Notes: generated by a model from the letters alone, not told the origin. A stretch of DNA of 64,000 nt from an uncultured Bacilli bacterium (GCA_934085565.1 CAKOHG010000003.1:1-64000); one strand, 5' to 3'. Shown: positions 1 through 8,541, counted from the first letter of the stretch. Made by a program: numbers and translations.

Positions 1-31
1 TAAATTATCCTTCTACTTATATATACAAGAA

Positions 32-54
32 AAATCTTCGATTTCCTTTTTTTT
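32..54 (+). terminator. possible intrinsic terminator of an upstream gene
   Basis: A short hairpin (AAATC, loop TTC, GATTT) is followed after two C by a run of eight T. It would end a gene lying to the left of the window. The stem is only five base pairs, so this is a weak call. The rest of 1-210 holds no gene that I can see. Confidence 0.35.
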
Positions 55-84
55 CGGTGTAATTTATCAAAAAAATTTACAAAT

Positions 85-113
85 ATGTCATATTATCTTT
101 AATAATTTATAAT
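85..113 (+). promoter_or_regulatory. possible promoter of the pgk-tpiA-like operon
   Basis: A perfect TATAAT at 108-113 lies 17 bases after a weak -35 (ATGTCA, 85-90). It would give a leader of about 90 bases before the first gene. The region is very AT-rich, so chance matches are likely. Confidence 0.35.
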
Positions 114-210
114 TTGTGATTTTATACATAATTTTTTATGTGTTTTTCATAGTAGTTTTTTTATCTTAGCTGTGTTAAAATTTTAGTGTTAAGAATAGAG
201 AGGATAAACT

Positions 211-1425
211 ATGAAACAACGAATCCAAAATATGAATTTAAAAAATAAGCGAGTCATATTAAGACTTGATTTAAATGTACCTATTAATAATGGACAAATA
301 TTAGATGACACTAAAATAGTCGCATCTTTAGAAACTATTAAATATTTATTATCTCAAAATTGTAGTATTGTCATATTAAGTCATTTAGGAAAAATAAAAG
401 AAGAAGCAGACAAGAAAAAGTATACTTTAGAGCCTATTGCCTTACACCTAAAAACTCTTTTAAATCAAGAAGTTTATTTTGCTCGTGAAAATTTTGGTGA
501 AGGCATTTACGAAAGAGTTAAATTATTGCAAGGAAAAGAAATACTTGTTTTAGAAAATACAAGATTTATGGATTTACAAGGAAGAATGGAAAGCAATTGT
601 GATGCTCAATTATCTTTATTTTGGGCAAGCCTTGGCGAGGTATTTATTAATGATGCCTTTGCGTCTATGCATAGAAAACATGCTTCTACTTATGGTATTG
701 CAGAGTACTTACCAAATGGTATTGGTTTTCTAGTACAAAGAGAATTAGAAAATCTAGATAAATATATTCTAAATCCAACTCATCCATTTACCATTATTAT
801 GGGTGGTGCCAAAATAGATGACAAAATGGATTTAATTGAAGCCTTACTTCCTAAATGTGACCATATTTTATGTGGTGGAGGAATTGCCAATACCTGTTTA
901 AAAGCTTTGAATTTTAGTATAGGGGATTCTTTAGCTTCAGATGATTATGCTTTAATTTACAAAGTAGGGCAAATGATGCTTCATAACAAAGAAAAATTTG
1001 TTTTACCATTAGATGTAATCGTAGGTAGCACTTATGATAAAAATTATATTCAATATAAAAGAATCGATAAAGTTGTAGATAATGAAGTTATTTTAGATAT
1101 TGGGCATAAAACCTTAGAAAGATTTGCAAGTATTATAGGAAATAGTCAAACTATCTTTTTAAATGGTACGGTTGGCTTTTACGAAAATGAACGCTTTGCT
1201 AATGGTACAAAAGAATTATTTAATATTTTAGCTCAAAGTCGAAAAAATGTAATTATAGGTGGAGGAGACGCTTCTTCTAGTGTCAAAAAATTAGGTTATG
1301 GTAATTACTTTACCTATGTTTCTTCAGGAGGCGGCGCTACCTTAGAATATATTGCCAAAGGACATTTAGTCGCCTTAGATATTATAAAGGAAGAAGGTAG
1401 TAGTATTGAAACCCTTGATATTTAA
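211..1425 (+). CDS. pgk: phosphoglycerate kinase, divergent
   Basis: This 404-residue protein matches phosphoglycerate kinase, which transfers phosphate from 1,3-bisphosphoglycerate to ADP in glycolysis. Visible signatures in order are RLDLNVP near the N terminus, SHLG, ENTRF, NDAFASMHRKHAS, GGAK, NGTVGF, GGGD and SSGGGATLE. Length is normal for the family. Some usually fixed positions differ: SHLGK replaces SHLGR, and NGTVGFY replaces NGPMGVF. The ATG is preceded by a GAGAGGA ribosome site. The next gene, a triosephosphate isomerase, overlaps it by 20 bases, so the two are probably co-translated. The fold is certain; catalytic competence is likely but not proven. Confidence 0.9.
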   Translation: MKQRIQNMNLKNKRVILRLDLNVPINNGQILDDTKIVASLETIKYLLSQNCSIVILSHLGKIKEEADKKKYTLEPIALHLKTLLNQEVYFARENFGEGIYERVKLLQGKEILVLENTRFMDLQGRMESNCDAQLSLFWASLGEVFINDAFASMHRKHASTYGIAEYLPNGIGFLVQRELENLDKYILNPTHPFTIIMGGAKIDDKMDLIEALLPKCDHILCGGGIANTCLKALNFSIGDSLASDDYALIYKVGQMMLHNKEKFVLPLDVIVGSTYDKNYIQYKRIDKVVDNEVILDIGHKTLERFASIIGNSQTIFLNGTVGFYENERFANGTKELFNILAQSRKNVIIGGGDASSSVKKLGYGNYFTYVSSGGGATLEYIAKGHLVALDIIKEEGSSIETLDI

Positions 1426-2110
1426 TTTAAAAATGAATCATTCTTTGCAAGAAATGATAGCTTATAAAAAAGAATTAGAAAAATATTCTTTAAATAACTT
1501 AAGTATTGCTCCTGCCACATGTTATCTTCCTTTAATGCATAGTCCTCATTATGATTTAATTAGCCAATACGTAAGTCCTCAAGAAAAAAATAAAGTTACA
1601 GGTAGCACAAGTGCTGAAGCCTTAAAAAGTTTAGATGTCAAAGGTGTTTTAATTAACCATTTTGAAAGTAGAACAAGACCAGATGAAGTAGAAAGCCAAA
1701 TAAAAGAATGCTTAGAAAATAATTTAAAAGTGTATCTTATTATTACAGGTACTTTAGAAGAGTATTATTATCAATATACAAGCGAAGTTTTAATGATGCA
1801 TTTACAAGTGTTTTTAAAAGATGTATCACCTAAATACTATTCTAAAATTGTAGTGATATATGAACCTTCTTTTTTAATCGGAGAAGATAAGGCTTTACCT
1901 ATAAATGAACTTAATAATATTTTTAAAGAGTTGCGTTTAAAAATGAATGATTATTTTCATTATACTTTTCCTTTATATTATGGAGGAGGTCTTTCTAAAA
2001 GTAATATAAAAAGCTACTTAGAAGATGAAAATATTGATGGTTTATTAATCGGTAGTTTTGCCAATAAAATATCAAATTTATGTCAACTTAAAGAAATTCG
2101 ACACGATTAG
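1406..2110 (+). CDS. tpiA: triosephosphate isomerase-like protein, divergent and short
   Basis: This 234-residue protein is recognisable as triosephosphate isomerase, which interconverts dihydroxyacetone phosphate and glyceraldehyde 3-phosphate. The catalytic trio is retained: Lys9 in NLKMN, His85 in NHFESR and Glu153 in YEPSF. The surrounding motifs are eroded compared with NWKMN, GHSERR and YEPVWAIGTG, and the loop-6 tryptophan is absent. The C-terminal phosphate site is YGGGLSK and DGLLIGS. The start is TTG, preceded by AAGGAAGAAGG; the first in-frame ATG would remove the catalytic lysine. The gene overlaps pgk, and its last bases contain the first Spo0A-box-like repeats of the spo0A control region. 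Confidence 0.85.
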   Translation: MKPLIFNLKMNHSLQEMIAYKKELEKYSLNNLSIAPATCYLPLMHSPHYDLISQYVSPQEKNKVTGSTSAEALKSLDVKGVLINHFESRTRPDEVESQIKECLENNLKVYLIITGTLEEYYYQYTSEVLMMHLQVFLKDVSPKYYSKIVVIYEPSFLIGEDKALPINELNNIFKELRLKMNDYFHYTFPLYYGGGLSKSNIKSYLEDENIDGLLIGSFANKISNLCQLKEIRHD

Positions 2111-2156
2111 ACACAAGTAGACATAACAAGACAATACATTCCCTTTAAATTCGACG
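2097..2156 (+). promoter_or_regulatory. tandem Spo0A-box-like array upstream of spo0A
   Basis: A perfect inverted 0A box (TTCGACA, 2097-2103) starts a series of four heptamers ending in GACA. They begin at 2097, 2107, 2117 and 2127, exactly one helical turn apart: TTCGACA, TTAGACA, GTAGACA and CAAGACA. A fifth near-match, TTCGACG, lies at 2150-2156. In Bacillus, Spo0A binds tandem TGTCGAA boxes spaced 10 bases apart and controls its own gene. The array begins in the last codons of the preceding gene. Autoregulation is inferred. Confidence 0.65.
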
Positions 2157-2178
2157 AAATCTTTGATACGATTATAGT
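2150..2178 (+). promoter_or_regulatory. candidate spo0A promoter
   Basis: TTCGAC (2150-2155) and TATAGT (2173-2178) are 17 bases apart and could form a housekeeping-type promoter. The -35 coincides with a 0A-box-like heptamer, so bound Spo0A would touch it. The match is partial, and a SigH-type promoter elsewhere in 2104-2215 is not excluded. Confidence 0.4.
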
Positions 2179-2215
2179 GTGTTAGTTGTAGAGGTGTATA
2201 AAGAGGGAGAAAAAA

Positions 2216-2992
2216 ATGAAAAAAATTAATACTTTAGTAGTAGATGATAGTAAAGAATTTACTGAAGAAGTACAAAATTATTTTGCAGAAAACACCGAAA
2301 TCAACATTCTAAATGTTATTCAAAATGGTAAAGATGTTATACCATATGTTAAAAGTCATGTAAGTGAAATTGATGTGATTTTAATGGATCTTATTTTACC
2401 AGGAAAAGATGGCTTAGCTATTTTAAGTGAATTAAAGGATTTAAAAATTAATAAACATGTTATTGTCTTATCAAGCTATGGTAAAGAATACACGATTAAA
2501 ATGATTAATAAATATAATGTCGATTATTTAATGCTTAAACCTTGTGAATTAAGCTCATTAAAAGATAGGATTAAAGAAGTTGTCGTGGATGCTTCTAATG
2601 AATTATATGAAAACAAAAAAGCTAATCATGCCTTACAGTTAAAAGTGTCTGAATTACTACACGATTTAGGAATTCCATCTCAAATAAAAGGCTATCAATA
2701 TTTAAGAGAAGGTATTCTTATGTTATATGAACAAGCTTCTTTAATTGGTGGTATCACGAAAGAAGTGTATCCTGAAATAGCGAGTCGTTATAATACCACG
2801 CCTTCCAGGGTGGAAAGAGCTATTCGTCATGCCATAGAAGTAAGTTGGAACCGTGCTGATTATGATGTTATGAATAAAATCTTTGGTCATAGTATTGATT
2901 ATGATCGCGCTAAACCAACAAATTCAGAATTTATGGCTACCTTATCAGATAGTCTTCGTCTAAATCATAATCCTTTTGGTATCTATTTATAA
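2216..2992 (+). CDS. spo0A: Spo0A, sporulation master response regulator
   Basis: This 258-residue protein is the transcription factor that commits cells to sporulation when phosphorylated. Residues 1-125 are a receiver domain with the acidic pair Asp10-Asp11, phosphoacceptor Asp58 (LMDLILPGKDG) and Lys108. Residues from about 145 form the Spo0A DNA-binding domain. It carries the characteristic LLHDLGIP segment, a recognition-helix region around TTPSRVERAIRHAIE, and a C-terminal KPTNSEF motif. An AGAGGGAGA ribosome site precedes the ATG. It stands alone between its regulatory array and a strong terminator. SpoIVB, its usual neighbour, is not in the window. Confidence 0.97.
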   Translation: MKKINTLVVDDSKEFTEEVQNYFAENTEINILNVIQNGKDVIPYVKSHVSEIDVILMDLILPGKDGLAILSELKDLKINKHVIVLSSYGKEYTIKMINKYNVDYLMLKPCELSSLKDRIKEVVVDASNELYENKKANHALQLKVSELLHDLGIPSQIKGYQYLREGILMLYEQASLIGGITKEVYPEIASRYNTTPSRVERAIRHAIEVSWNRADYDVMNKIFGHSIDYDRAKPTNSEFMATLSDSLRLNHNPFGIYL

Positions 2993-3013
2993 CTAGAGCA
3001 ATCTAGTTTTTTT
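2992..3013 (+). terminator. spo0A terminator
   Basis: The hairpin ACTAGA-GCAA-TCTAGT is followed by seven T. Its 5' arm begins at the last base of the spo0A stop codon. Confidence 0.85.
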
Positions 3014-3019
3014 AAGCCT

Positions 3020-3042
3020 AAAAAAAAGAGCCTAGAGCTCTT
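3020..3042 (-). terminator. terminator of the LCP gene
   Basis: On the minus strand AAGAGC and GCTCTT form a 6-bp stem followed by a T run. The 5' arm overlaps the stop codon of the LCP gene. It faces the spo0A terminator across only a few bases. Confidence 0.75.
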
Positions 3043-4972
3043 ATTCATCTTCCTCGGTTGGTGTACCAGGAACAATTATTTCTTCGTCTTTTTTGCCATT
3101 ATCTATTGGGGGTTCTGGTTCTTTGGAATCATCTTTATTATCTGTATTATCATTACCATTATTTCCATCATCCGTGTTATCATCTTTATTATCATCAGAA
3201 GAATTATTATTGTTATCATCATCACTATCATTGTCATCAATAGTGTCGTCAGTATTATCATCATCGTTATTATCGTCATCACTAGGTTCTGGTACTCTTG
3301 TATCAGTAATTGAACTATCTGGTACCTTTCCACCTGAATAAATACCTGTTCCGATAGTTTCCGAAGTTATTTCATAATCTTCCGAATAATCATATGAGAA
3401 AGTTTTAACGGTTTCTATTTCTATAAGTCCTAAATTTTCTTTCATAGCTTCTACTACAGTGTCTAAGCTTCCTTGGTAGTAACCTACACAAGATAAACCA
3501 TAAGGACTTGTGAAATAGAATGTTTGTAAAGCAAGTTTTTGAATGCTAATGAAATCTTCACCATTTAAAGCCTTTCCTAGCATTCCTTTAATAGATTGAT
3601 AGAATGATAAAATTTGATTTGTTTTCATGTTAGTAGCAATATTTTTACTAATTGTGTCTAATAAATTTTCAAAAGTACTTAAATTAGATGATTTCATAAG
3701 TTGTTTAGCAATGGCTTCAATTACTTGTTGTTGATGACGATTACGGTCTAAATCGCCATTAATAAAGCCATAACGGTTACGAGAATAAGCTAAAGCTTGT
3801 TCCCCGTTTAAATGTTGCATTCCTGTATTCATACATACTAAATCAGATGGAAGAGTTGAACGTAAAGAGTTACTTTCGCAAAGTCTTCCTTCACCATAAA
3901 TGCTTACATAATAAGAATAAGTAGGTTGTTCTACATCGACATCAATACCACCTAAAGTATTTACAAGGTCAATAACACCTTGGAAATTTACTTTTACAAA
4001 ATAATCAATATTAATACCTGTTAAGTGTTCAATCGTGTTTACTGTACTCGCAGTACCATAAGCGGCAGAGGCATTAATTTTATTTTGATAAAGCATTCTA
4101 TCGCTACTGCTATAAATAGGAACATAAGTATCTCTTGGAAAACTAAGCATGGTAGCTGTTAATGTTTTAGGATTAAAAGTAACAAGCATTAAAGTGTCGC
4201 CATTAAAAGCGGCGTTAGCGTCTAAGCCATCTTTACTTTCAGAGTCAACTCCTAAGAATAAAACAGTAAAAGGTTCTGTTAAACTCTTGGTAGAAGCTAA
4301 AAGTTCACTTTCTTCTGTTTTCATTTCTTTAGAGTATTCTTTTAAAATTTCTGTTTCATTAGCGATGTTTTGATATTTTTCTTCATTACGATATAAGATA
4401 GGGTAATCTTTAGTAATGAAAATCGCGTCTACTTCTTTATTATAAAGAGCCTCTAATAATTCAGTATAATTACCATAGTAAGAAATTTCTTGTTTCATGT
4501 TTTCTTTCTTCATAAATTCTAATGGTAATATATAGCCTGTTCTATCGGTTTCATCAGTAACCATTCCGATTTTACTATCACTTGTTAACGTGGTTCCTTT
4601 TAAACCAATTAAAACTGTGGTATAAGTACTTGTGTCTTTGGTAACAAAGTTTTCAATTTTTTGATAAACAAAATCAATATAGTGAGAACTAACTCCAAAA
4701 ATTACAGCAAATATAATGGTGAAAATAGTTAAAACAGTAAACCATACTTTTTTCTTTTTAACTAATGTTTTAAATCCAAAAATAAGATAGATAAGACCAA
4801 ATAGGCCAAACAGTCCTAAGACAAGAATTCTTATTAACGTTTCAATTCCTTCTAAATGAAGAAGACTTTTAAAAATGAGAACATAGCATACTAAGTAGCC
4901 AATTAAAGAAATAAAATAAAAAAACACCATTCCTTTATTCGAGTTTTTAAGTTTATTTATGACTGATTTCAT
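3041..4972 (-). CDS. LytR-CpsA-Psr family glycopolymer ligase with extra domains
   Basis: This is a membrane protein of 643 residues. Three N-terminal transmembrane segments lie within about the first 100 residues. Residues from about 110 to 225 resemble part of a solute-binding fold (IGMVTDE, DAIFITKDYP). The LCP catalytic domain follows (VLFLGVDSE, MLSFPRDTYVPI, KINASAAYG, DLVNTLGGIDVDV). LCP proteins move lipid-linked anionic polymers onto peptidoglycan outside the membrane. The last 90 residues are dominated by Asp and Asn and may bind cations. I chose the ATG at 4972, which sits 9 bases after AGAAAGG, rather than the TTG at 4981. The gene is divergent from the glucosaminidase gene, and TagO and polymerase-like genes lie nearby. 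Confidence 0.9.
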   Translation of the reverse strand: MKSVINKLKNSNKGMVFFYFISLIGYLVCYVLIFKSLLHLEGIETLIRILVLGLFGLFGLIYLIFGFKTLVKKKKVWFTVLTIFTIIFAVIFGVSSHYIDFVYQKIENFVTKDTSTYTTVLIGLKGTTLTSDSKIGMVTDETDRTGYILPLEFMKKENMKQEISYYGNYTELLEALYNKEVDAIFITKDYPILYRNEEKYQNIANETEILKEYSKEMKTEESELLASTKSLTEPFTVLFLGVDSESKDGLDANAAFNGDTLMLVTFNPKTLTATMLSFPRDTYVPIYSSSDRMLYQNKINASAAYGTASTVNTIEHLTGINIDYFVKVNFQGVIDLVNTLGGIDVDVEQPTYSYYVSIYGEGRLCESNSLRSTLPSDLVCMNTGMQHLNGEQALAYSRNRYGFINGDLDRNRHQQQVIEAIAKQLMKSSNLSTFENLLDTISKNIATNMKTNQILSFYQSIKGMLGKALNGEDFISIQKLALQTFYFTSPYGLSCVGYYQGSLDTVVEAMKENLGLIEIETVKTFSYDYSEDYEITSETIGTGIYSGGKVPDSSITDTRVPEPSDDDNNDDDNTDDTIDDNDSDDDNNNNSSDDNKDDNTDDGNNGNDNTDNKDDSKEPEPPIDNGKKDEEIIVPGTPTEEDE

Positions 4973-5085
4973 GTAACACAACCTTTCTTCCGCTTCCTTT
5001 TATTCTACTTTGATTATAAACTAAAATATTAAAAATCTCAATATTTGATAGTTTATTTACATAAAAAAGGCTAGACTTTTCCTTT

Positions 5086-5107
5086 TTCGACAAAATTTTG
5101 GTATAAT
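5086..5107 (+). promoter_or_regulatory. extended -10 promoter with a perfect Spo0A box
   Basis: TGGTATAAT (5099-5107) is an extended -10 element. No good -35 is present. In that area lies TTCGACA (5086-5092), the exact complement of the 0A box TGTCGAA. A promoter without a -35 but with an activator site beside it fits Spo0A-activated transcription; this is inference from position. Confidence 0.5.
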
Positions 5108-5134
5108 GATTATGAATAAAAGGAGGGTAGCAAC

Positions 5135-6934
5135 ATGTCTTATAGAAAAATAATATTTAGTTTATTATTACTATGTCTCTTTTTGGGAGGTATCAAAGTA
5201 TCTGCAGCTACAGTTGCCACGGTGACAGGTAATGAAGTATCTTTCAGGTCTGGAGCTGGGACAAATAATCCTATTGTGACTTATCTTTATCGTAATAATC
5301 AAATTACTTTGGAAAGTACTACTCTTTATCAAGGAATAGGTTGTACGGCTGGTTGGTATAAAGGAAGCTATAATGGTAAAACGGGTTATGTGTGTGCTGC
5401 CTATGTTAGTGTTCCAGAAATTGGTGTTATTAGTAATTATAATTTACCTTGGACAAGTCCTAAGAAAGCTATATTAGGTGGAGCCTCTTTTATAGCTAAT
5501 GATTATATTTCTGCTGGTCAATACACGAGTTATTTAAAAAAATATAATGTAAATCCAAATGGTAGTTATAGTGTTTATACTCATCAATATATGGCTAATT
5601 TAGCTGCCCCAATGAATGAAGCAGCTTCTAGTTATCGTAGTTATAAAGAAAATGGTTTGTTATCCTTAGCTCTTCATTTTACCATTCCTATTTATAATAA
5701 TATGCCAGAATATACAACTCATCCTAAAACGGGCAAGGAAGTCGGGGGAACCAGTGAAGTTAAAGATACTACTTTTGAAGAAGCCTTAAATAAAGAAGGC
5801 TTTGATGAAACTTACAAAAAATGGCTTCGTAGTTTACATGAACAATATCCTAACTGGACTTTTTCAAGTTTAAAAACAAATCTTGATTTTAACACATCTG
5901 TTCAAAGAGAAAAATTAGTTGGTTCCATCAGTAGTTGTACCGAATGTTTTGAACAACCTTTACAAAATACAGAAGGCAGTTGGTATATTGCTAATACCCA
6001 AACGGTTGAATACTTTTTAGACCCACGTAACTTTTTAATGGCGGATAGTATTTTGATGTTTGAAGATTTAAGTTATACAGATTATTATACTGAAAGTATG
6101 GTTTTAAGTGTTTTAAAGGGAACATTTATGACAGGAAAAGATAATGTGGATAATATTAGTTATAGTAGTATGTTTATGGAAGCTGGTAAAACGTATAATG
6201 TTAGTCCTATTTATTTAGCTTCTTTATCTAAACAAGAAGTTGGTAGTACGATTGGGTTAGTAACAAGTGGTAATCGTTTTGAATATCAAGGTCAAATCTA
6301 TGAAGGATTTTATAATTTCTATAATATTGGTGCTTACTCTTCTGCTGAAAATCCAGCTAAAGCTGGTTTAGTTTACGCTTCGACTGGGGCAAGTAAAAAT
6401 AGTGAAGGAGTATACGCTGGTAATACAGGAAGTAACAATAATAATCCGGATAATGGCAAAGACGATAATAAAAAAGATGATGACAAGAAAGACGATGTTG
6501 TTCCAGTAGTCACACCAGTTAGTACTCATTTATCTAACATGGGATTAAATCAAAAAGGTGAATTTGTTACTAATCTTTCACTTAATGTTACTGCCGGTAG
6601 TTTAAAAAATAAAACGATTGCTAGTGAGGTAACTATTAAAAGAGATAATGGCTCTTTAGTAGGAGATTCTGAAAAAATTCATACTGGTGATATCATTACC
6701 TTTAGTAATGGCGAATCAAGAAAAGTAGTTATTTATGGAGACTTAACTGGAGATGGGGAGATTAATTCAGCCGATTTACTTCGTATGCGCCAAGTTCTAC
6801 TTAAGAAAGTTACTTTAACAGGTGCATATTTAGAAGCTTCTCATGTTTATACCACCAGTGGTGCTGCGAATTCTTCTGACTTACTTCGTTTAAGACAATA
6901 TTTATTAGGTAAAACAGGCATAAATCAAGCCTAG
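5135..6934 (+). CDS. secreted SH3b-glucosaminidase with C-terminal dockerin
   Basis: This 599-residue protein starts with a signal peptide (residues 1-25, ending VSAA). A bacterial SH3 domain follows (about 27-92). Next comes a region typical of endo-beta-N-acetylglucosaminidases that cut peptidoglycan glycan strands (HEQYPNWTF, DPRNFL, GTFM, SKQEVGS with candidate acid Glu368, YNFYNIGAYSS). A low-complexity Asn/Asp/Lys linker leads to a type I dockerin at about 530-599. Its first calcium loop, DLTGDGEINSAD, is intact; the second, around TSGAANSSD, has lost most acidic ligands. The ribosome site AAAGGAGGG is strong. A dockerin implies docking to a cohesin-type partner. The next gene, 11 bases on, is a membrane-anchored Ig-like protein. 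Confidence 0.88.
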   Translation: MSYRKIIFSLLLLCLFLGGIKVSAATVATVTGNEVSFRSGAGTNNPIVTYLYRNNQITLESTTLYQGIGCTAGWYKGSYNGKTGYVCAAYVSVPEIGVISNYNLPWTSPKKAILGGASFIANDYISAGQYTSYLKKYNVNPNGSYSVYTHQYMANLAAPMNEAASSYRSYKENGLLSLALHFTIPIYNNMPEYTTHPKTGKEVGGTSEVKDTTFEEALNKEGFDETYKKWLRSLHEQYPNWTFSSLKTNLDFNTSVQREKLVGSISSCTECFEQPLQNTEGSWYIANTQTVEYFLDPRNFLMADSILMFEDLSYTDYYTESMVLSVLKGTFMTGKDNVDNISYSSMFMEAGKTYNVSPIYLASLSKQEVGSTIGLVTSGNRFEYQGQIYEGFYNFYNIGAYSSAENPAKAGLVYASTGASKNSEGVYAGNTGSNNNNPDNGKDDNKKDDDKKDDVVPVVTPVSTHLSNMGLNQKGEFVTNLSLNVTAGSLKNKTIASEVTIKRDNGSLVGDSEKIHTGDIITFSNGESRKVVIYGDLTGDGEINSADLLRMRQVLLKKVTLTGAYLEASHVYTTSGAANSSDLLRLRQYLLGKTGINQA

Positions 6935-6945
6935 AAAGGGAACTT

Positions 6946-8541
6946 ATGAAAAAGAAATTATTACTTTTAATCCCTTGCGTGATAGGGTTAAATGTTCATG
7001 CAGCGAGTGTCAATGTTACTTCTTCTGCTAATTATATTGAAGCAGGTGGTCGTGTCACATTTTATATTAATATGCAAGGAGTAGGGGCTTGGTCTTTACA
7101 AGGAAATGGCTATGGAGCTACTTCTAATTGTTCTTTAGGAGATAATGGAACGGGAGACTCGGGAACAGGTACGAATATTAATAAGACATTATCCGTTACT
7201 TGTACAGCAACTTCGGTAGGGCAAATTGGTTTTTCCGTGACCGGTAATGTGAGTTCTGTTAATTCTGATAAAATTGACACTATTAATGTAAATACAAGTA
7301 AAATTGTCACTGTTACAGCCCCAAGAGAAAAAGATACAAATAACTATTTAAAAAGTATTCAAGTAGGAGAATATGCTCTTTCGCCAACCTTTAATAAAGA
7401 TACTTTAGAATATACTGTTAATGTTCCATCTACTGTAAATAAAGTGAAAATAGATGCAACAAAAGAAAGCAGCTATGCTACCGTTAGTGGAACTGGCGAG
7501 GTAGAAGTTAATGAAGGCGTTAATACTTTTGAAATAAAGGTTTTAAGTGAAACGGGTAGTGAAAGAATTTATAAGGTCATTGTTAATGTGAAAGATGATA
7601 ACCCTATTAATGTTAAAATTAATGATTCCGAATATGTAGTTGTTAAAAATGCTAAAAATTTAGAAACACCATCTGGATATGAAGCAAAAACAATTAAAAT
7701 TAGTAATTTTGATATTCCCGCTTTTTATAGTGAAACAACAGGGTTTACTTTAGTTCCTTTAAAAGACAACAAAGGTGATGTTTCTTACGCGATTTATAAT
7801 GAAGAACAAAATACTTACACATTATATAATGAAAATAAATCTGACCAACTTATTCTTTATATTAAAAGTATTCCAGAAGAAAAAGAAGGATTTCAAAAAA
7901 CAACGGTGAAAATTAATAATGAAACTTATGAGGCTTTACAAAGTGAAGATGGAAGTATAACGCTTATTTACGCAATGAATATTGTCACTGGTAAAGAAAA
8001 TTATTACATATATGATAAAGAAGAAAATTCATATGTGATTTATAATGATAAAATGCTTTTATCTGTAAAAGAAGAATTATTGAAATATAAAAATGTTATT
8101 TTATATATGGCTGGTGGAATTATTTTATTACTTCTTTTATTAATGATTGCTCTTTTAAAGAAAAACAAAAAGAAACAAATTGTTATTCCGGAGCAATTTT
8201 TACCACCATCACAACCAGTAAAAGAAGAAAAAAAGGTTGAAAAAGAACCCAAAAAAGAAAGCAAATCAAAACAAAATAAAAATACCAAAGAAAAAGAAGC
8301 CACTTCTGAAGTCAAAAAAGATACCATAGATAAAAAGCCTTCTAAAGCAAATTTTCAAAGTAAAGATGATGTTTTATCTAAAGTAAATGATGCCACAAGT
8401 ATTATTGAAAATTATGAAAAATCCATTAAAAATACTCAAAAAGAGCTGGAAAAAAAGAAAGAGAAAAAAGAAGATTTAGAAGAAACAGAAATGTATGATA
8501 TTTTTGAAGATGATAAGAAGAAAAAGAGAAAGAAAAAATGA
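6946..8541 (+). CDS. membrane-anchored Ig/cadherin-like surface protein
   Basis: This 531-residue protein has a signal peptide (about 1-20, ending VHAA). An Ig- or cohesin-like beta domain follows (about 20-125), then a cadherin-like beta-sandwich domain (about 135-215, with NNYLKSIQVG and TLEYTVNVPS). Two weakly repeated segments around 220-370 contain Tyr-rich strands. One transmembrane helix lies at about 387-406, and the last 120 residues are a Lys/Glu-rich, probably coiled-coil cytoplasmic tail. It follows the dockerin enzyme gene directly and overlaps the HD-domain gene by four bases (ATGA). It could anchor the dockerin protein, but I could not establish a true cohesin by eye. Confidence 0.7.
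   Translation: MKKKLLLLIPCVIGLNVHAASVNVTSSANYIEAGGRVTFYINMQGVGAWSLQGNGYGATSNCSLGDNGTGDSGTGTNINKTLSVTCTATSVGQIGFSVTGNVSSVNSDKIDTINVNTSKIVTVTAPREKDTNNYLKSIQVGEYALSPTFNKDTLEYTVNVPSTVNKVKIDATKESSYATVSGTGEVEVNEGVNTFEIKVLSETGSERIYKVIVNVKDDNPINVKINDSEYVVVKNAKNLETPSGYEAKTIKISNFDIPAFYSETTGFTLVPLKDNKGDVSYAIYNEEQNTYTLYNENKSDQLILYIKSIPEEKEGFQKTTVKINNETYEALQSEDGSITLIYAMNIVTGKENYYIYDKEENSYVIYNDKMLLSVKEELLKYKNVILYMAGGIILLLLLLMIALLKKNKKKQIVIPEQFLPPSQPVKEEKKVEKEPKKESKSKQNKNTKEKEATSEVKKDTIDKKPSKANFQSKDDVLSKVNDATSIIENYEKSIKNTQKELEKKKEKKEDLEETEMYDIFEDDKKKKRKKK

Noticed and set aside
3058..3341. Overlapping frames (His/Tyr- and Ser/Leu-rich) on the plus strand
   Set aside because: They are antisense or alternate readings of the Asp/Asn-rich tail of the LCP gene; composition is an artefact of the repeated GAT/AAT codons.
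5064..5087. AAAAAGG / CCTTTTT hairpin between divergent genes
   Set aside because: It has the shape of a weak terminator, but it lies between divergently transcribed genes where none is needed and overlaps the promoter region; evidence too thin to list.
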